From NCBI RefSeq assembly GCF_024362695.1, contig NC_065419.1:14074678-14138677 (forward strand): a DNA stretch of 64,000 nt, given 5' to 3'. The position numbers and the translations under genes were made by a program. Within the stretch, counting starts at the first letter, position 1, and every line of letters starts with the position of its first letter. Origin of the DNA: Pectinophora gossypiella (Eukaryota; Arthropoda; Insecta; Lepidoptera; Gelechiidae). A model generated the notes under the pieces. The model saw only the letters and a program-made list of their open reading frames with translations, searched no databases and had not been told where the DNA came from. Below, piece by piece: positions 52,101 through 58,100 of this stretch.

Positions 52101-55100
52101 TACTATCTATCTAACTTTTACAAAAGACAAATAGCGAAGTCGCTATCCTTTTTTTTTACAATAGAATCAGCCAATTCGTTGGCTTTTAACGCGTCTGCTC
52201 CTATTGAGCAGCCTATTTTTATTTCTGACATTTGTAATTTAAATTAAATTTAATGACAACAGAGAAAAACTTTGGCTGTAGTAAGTTAAATGAGGACATA
52301 TTAAATATAAAATGCAATAAGAAAAATACAAATGTAATCAACCTGGTACACCAAAACATACAAGGAATATTGGGCAAGGAACTTGAAATTGAACTTTTTT
52401 TAAACAGTAATTGTGTTGATATTATGTGTGTAACTGAACATTGGCTAAAAAAACATGAGTTCGTTTGCTTCAATAATCACCAGGTTGCCAGCTCGTACAG
52501 CAGGGAGACGGCTATCCGTGGCGGTTTATTAATATTAGTACGTAATTGTTAAAAATATAAGGAACGAACGGATATTGTAAGTCTCTCAGTTGAGCGAACT
52601 GTTGAGCTAGCCTGTATTGAACTCAGCCGGCTTATTGTATTGAGCGTATACAGACCCCCCGCTTCATCTTATGATCTATTTGAGAAAGTTATTGATGAAG
52701 CTTTATGCAAATTATGTAATAAAAGCAAACATGTTATCGTCTGCGGTGATTTCAATATTGATATTCTGGAAAATTGCTCATTAAGTACTACATTCAAATC
52801 TTTATTTCTGTGTTATAATCTTGTAAATCTTTTTTCAGAACCAACCCGAATCACGTCACAGTCCGCGAAATGTATCGATAATATTTTTAGTAACTTAGAA
52901 CCTTGTGATAAATTAATAATTAATAAATTAAAGTCAGATCACTGTGGTCAACAAATATCTTTCAACTTATTTATTGACCGCTCTCTGAAAAAGGATGTTA
53001 CATGCAATCCCATATCAAGTAGTCGTTTAGAACAATTCAAAGATAATATGTCAAACAAATTACCAGAACTTCCTTACTGTGATGACCCAAATTTGTTATA
53101 TAACTCCCTATTTAATCTAACAAAATCGGAAGTTAGTAAAGTATTTAAGGCAAAAACAATTAAGAAAGCAGACACACCAATTTTTAGTGACTGGGCGACG
53201 GTAGGAATTTATAAGAGTAGAAACAGGTTGTATGAACTTTATGAAGAAAGAACATACAATCATAGCGTAGCTTTTCACGACTATGTAAAACGGTATTCAA
53301 AAGTTTTCAAACGTGTTTGCATTACCGCGAAGGCAATGTTTGTTAGCAGTAAAATTAAAGGTAGCTCAGATATTATTAAAATGACTTGGAAAGTTATAAA
53401 TAGCGAAAATGGGAAAGTCAAAGCACGCGATCTCGAGTATCAATTACAAATTGACGGTAAACTACTCACAAATGATAAGCAAGTTGCTGAAGCTTTTGAA
53501 AAATTCTTTACTGACATTCCATTTTCGACTACCAAGGACTTGAAGTCATCTCCTGCACTCGCTCAATCACTTGTAAAGGAGCACATAGATACGTCCAAAG
53601 TAGATAAACTAACATTTACACACGTGAGTCCTAGGGACGTCTTAAGAGCTTTTAAATCTTTAGAAATGAAAAAGACTGCAGATCTTCATGGTCTCTCTGT
53701 TAAAGTCATTAACTCCGTGATTGATTGCATAGCTCCCTATCTATCATGTATATTTAATAAATGTGTAGACAATGGTGTGTTTCCAGATTTAATGAAGCAC
53801 AGTAAAGTCATTCCATTGTTTAAAGCTGGTAGTACTTCTGACCCTACTAATTTTAGACCAATATCTATACTACCCACGCTTAGTAAAATATTTGAAAAAA
53901 TTTTATTACTGCAATTACTTCAACATTTCAATTTAAACAATTTAATGTCTAATAAACAATTTGGTTTCACAAAGGGTCGCTCAACAACCGATGCTGGTGT
54001 TGAGTTAATAAATCATGTTTTTCAGGCTTGGGAGGAGTCCAAAGATGCTATTGGTGTCTTTTGTGACCTTTCCAAAGCCTTCGATTGCGTTTGTCATGAT
54101 ATATTGATCGCGAAACTTCGTCACTATGGAATAACAGATAATGCCATCGCTCTTTTGGAGTCGTACCTTAGTGGCCGCGTTCAGAGGGTTGATGTGCATG
54201 GCTCCAGATCGTGTGGATCTAACGTCACTATAGGCGTCCCGCAGGGCTCAATTCTAGGTCCATTTCTATTCCTAGTTTACATAAACGACCTACCTAGTCT
54301 TGTAAAACATGAAGTGGTGCTGTTTGCAGATGATACCTCCTTACTTTTTAAAGTAAAGAGACGACAAGATTCCTTTGACGATGTAAACAACGCCATTTCA
54401 GAGGTAGTGGATTGGTTTACTGTAAACAACCTGCTACTTAATGAAAATAAAACAAAATATGTTTATTTTACGTTATCGAATGTTAGTAGGCCGCTCGATT
54501 CTATTATTGTAAAAAATAAGGAATTGGACCTCACGGATACTGCTGTATTTTTGGGAATTACTTTGGACGCTAAGTTGCAATGGAGTCCTCATATTGATAA
54601 GTTGTCCAAAAGGCTCAGCTCAGCAGCATTCGCGGTCAAAAAAATTCGTTTAATAACCGATGTAGAAACCGCGCGATTAGTTTATTTTGCCTACTTCCAC
54701 AGTCTAATGTCGTACGGCATCTTGCTGTGGGGTCATGCTGCAGATGTGAACAGCATTTTTGTTCTGCAAAAGCGGGCCATTCGGGCGATTTACAAATTGG
54801 GAACCAAGATGTCACTTAGAAATAAATTTAAAGAAATTAATATTTTAACTATGGCATCACAATATATCTTTGAAAACTTAATATATGTAAAAAAACATAT
54901 AGGATTATTTGCAAAAAATAGCGATCGGCACATTGTTAATACCCGGAATAAAAATAAACTTGCTTTACAAGTCAGTCGATTACATAAGATTACTAAATCT
55001 TTTAAGGGGCAATGTATACGTTTTTACAATAAGATTCCCATTGACATTCAGAATTTGCCTTTCAACTGCTTTAAGAAAGTAGTTAAACAAAAACTTTACA

Positions 55101-58100
55101 AAAAAGGTTATTATAAAGTTAGTGATTATTTAGAAGATATGAATGCATGGGATTAACTGTCTGAGAACTGATATTAGGCAGCTAAATTACTCAGTTGTAT
55201 ATCAATATTTTATGTTTATTTTTATTTTTTTTAAAAGAACGTCTAGGGCCCTGTGTCGAGGTTTTTCTTGCAGCTTCTTTTCCCCGGCTATACAGGTTGT
55301 GAGAAGCTGCAGTAGTTTTAGGCGGATGAGACGTTCGTTATGTAAAAATTGACGATTCAAAGTGTAACTATGTTACCTACTGAATAAAGATATTTTTGAA
55401 TTTGAATTTGAATATCTGGCTAAAGGTTAGGTAATAAAGCTATTTTTGCATAAGTATTCATGCGAGCTTTAAAAGAAAAATGTACTTACATGTAAGTCTA
55501 CGTAACATGTATTTTACATTTTTTATCTAGGTATTCTTATTTTTCTAAAATGCCAAGTCCAATATTTGTCAAAAAGCATCTTCAAAAATGTCTTAAGTAA
55601 CCGACGCCGTCCCAAACTTTTACGAAACGCAAACATATCTGTTTGCCCACAATTGTTGGTTTAAAAACGAAACGTTTACACAAAAAAACGGATATAAATA
55701 CTTTTAGTAGGTACTCTATTTCAAGTGCGATCTACCAGTCTAATAGGATAGAGGGCAGGTAAAGACGTTTGTTCGTTTAGCTAATCCGTTGCGTACAAAA
55801 ACGAAACTTGGAATTTTGAAGTAGCTATTGACGCTATTGTTGAACGTTTCAATGAAATGATTCGCCTAAACGGGATTTGTAGGTTTTTTAAGGTATCATG
55901 CCTGTAATAACAACAAATAAGTAATAAAAAGACGTATAAAAAGACAAGAGTGTTATTATATTCTAAGTTCTATTTCAACCTAAAGTATTTGTAATAGGTT
56001 TTTGTTGATAGCAGAGTAACTACATACATACATAAACTCACGCCTATTTCACGCAATTCCATTTGCTTCGATCCTGACATACTTCTCTTGCTTCGTCCAC
56101 ATTCATCAATCGCTTCATACACGCGCGCCGGTTCAGAGTACATCTACTAAACCTTTTATAAGGACATCTCCAATTCGGTCAATGTAAGTCCTTCTAGGTC
56201 TTCCTCTGCCAGCTCTACCATCAACTTTCGCTTTATATAAGCAGAATGAACTACTTTTCAAGAATCTACTTTTGATTAATGGAAAGTAGGAGTAAGAAAT
56301 CACCTCAACATTTTTGTTAACAAAACCACGCAATAAACACAGCTAGTTTCAATCTAAGTAAAATTGTGGTCTATATAAGTCGACGATATGCGAAAACTGT
56401 CGAACGCAAAACCACCAAAACTACAAAAGCTGTTACTTATAGCTATTCTTATCAATCCATTACCCAAAAATACAGTGTAGAATAGAGGTAAAATATAGAG
56501 GGAATGTAAAGGAACTTCAAATAACAACTCAATAACGAGATCAAAGCACATCAAAGAAGTTTGTGGGCCGATGATCAAAGGCAGGCGGTTTACAAAGATG
56601 AATCGATGCGTTCCCTTTCTTTAACATGAGGCCACTACGCTGCCTCTGTGAAAGATTCATTGAATATCGCGAACGTTTTAACATGGTTAGATGTATTGTA
56701 TTGAATTATTACACTTTGTATTTTATAGTCGATATAACGATGTGGAAAGACTGAAAGTTTTCTACCGCGCTCATAGGGTGGTATTAATAAACGAATCTCA
56801 GCTGAGACTGCCCTCAAGATCATGCTCAAGTCTCTGTTTTTATATGAGCACTGTCACATTGACATGATCTTGAGGGCAGTCTTATAGCTGAGATTAGTTT
56901 ATTAATACCACCCTTAGATTGAGTTCGAAGGTATTTTTAGCGGTGTTTCAAACACACACAATATCTTACAATCACACGCATACAACATAGGTACTTATAT
57001 GAATATTATTCATTATTAATTATACTTTATTCCCAGTTGAAATGACGGACTTTCCAGGCTACGTTTTTCCAACAAAAATACAGATGGCGCTGTACAGATT
57101 TGCTTTCGATTAACCGTCTAATTTCATGGATAACAAATGTATTTTTTACCTTAATTTTTGGGTATAAATGATGACCCTTGTTATTACACCCAGGCACAAC
57201 ACATTTTCCACCCAATTTTGTTCTGATCAAAATAAATTGACTAAGTTGCAACATAATTCAGAAAAAAAAAATATATATACTTACGGTCGAATTGAGAACC
57301 TCCTCCTTTTTTGAAGTCGGTAATAAAAATACCGTATTATATTTTGAAATAAAAAGTTCATTATATTATTGCCTACCTAAATGATAGATTTCTGGTACAA
57401 ATTAAATGTGTTCGTCTAACTATTAAATAACTTGTAATTTTGCTACATTGATTTAAAAGATGAGGCACAAAACTCAACGTGTACAGCCTAGAGTTTTTAA
57501 TTTTAAATCCCTTGAGGCGCAGAACACACAGCCTATTATTAGTAGGCATTATGTCACCGCCGGCGTCTTATTTCAAAGCCGTTTGAATGGTTTCTCGCGC
57601 GGCATTGTCGACGTATAATTGCCGGTTGCGCGCGCGCAACAAAAAGTTCACCGACGAGCGGCCTTGGTCCTTGAGGCCAATTTAGCTCATGTTATTTGCA
57701 AGGAAAAAATCTTCCATAGATTTGTCTGCAGAAGATAGAAAAAAAAATATACTTATATCATTGTTTAAAAATAGCGTGATCTTGATTGGCATAGGCCTTT
57801 ATTTTATAATGCAAGTACAATAAGCCCTTCTTAGTAGGTACCACCAAAAAATAAGGAGTAATACTTCGTACAGAACGGCAACTCTCCGCTCCCCACCAGC
57901 GGCCGAACTAGGTTTACCTCACCCCCTCTCGGACATAGTTTAGTCTTCAACCGTATGGCGTCAGACGTCGCCGTGCGTGTATGATAACGTCAATGTGTAC
58001 TGTCTGTTTTTTTTTTTTTTTTTTTTGACGTGACTTATTGTAGATTTGCCGCAGATGGCATTAACTACTTGGCCGGACAAATGGGGAGCGCTGAAGGCTC

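Larger units (their letters stand above)
50335..55412 (+). mobile_element. Full-length CR1-group LINE with perfect 9-bp TSD
   Basis: 5,078 bp flanked by TATCTGGCT at 50326-50334 and 55413-55421. Layout: 5' UTR (50335-50699), ORF1 (50700-52247), a 5-bp gap, ORF2 (52253-55156, one internal stop), 3' UTR (55157-55412) with AATAAAG and a TTTGAA repeat tail. There is no poly(A) and no RNase H, which fits the CR1/L2-like clades. At least four 3' fragments of the same or close families are in the window (25306, 28035, 41765, 42240). Confidence 0.9.
50229..55465. mobile_element. MITE M split by the full-length LINE
   Basis: The left part 50229-50334 (AAAGTGGGAAAGTTCCC, CGTACTCTG) and right part 55413-55465 (TATCTGGCTAAAGGTTAGG, TAATAAAGC) are continuous in the reverse complement of 13484-13675. 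The right terminal repeat has decayed. Confidence 0.7.
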
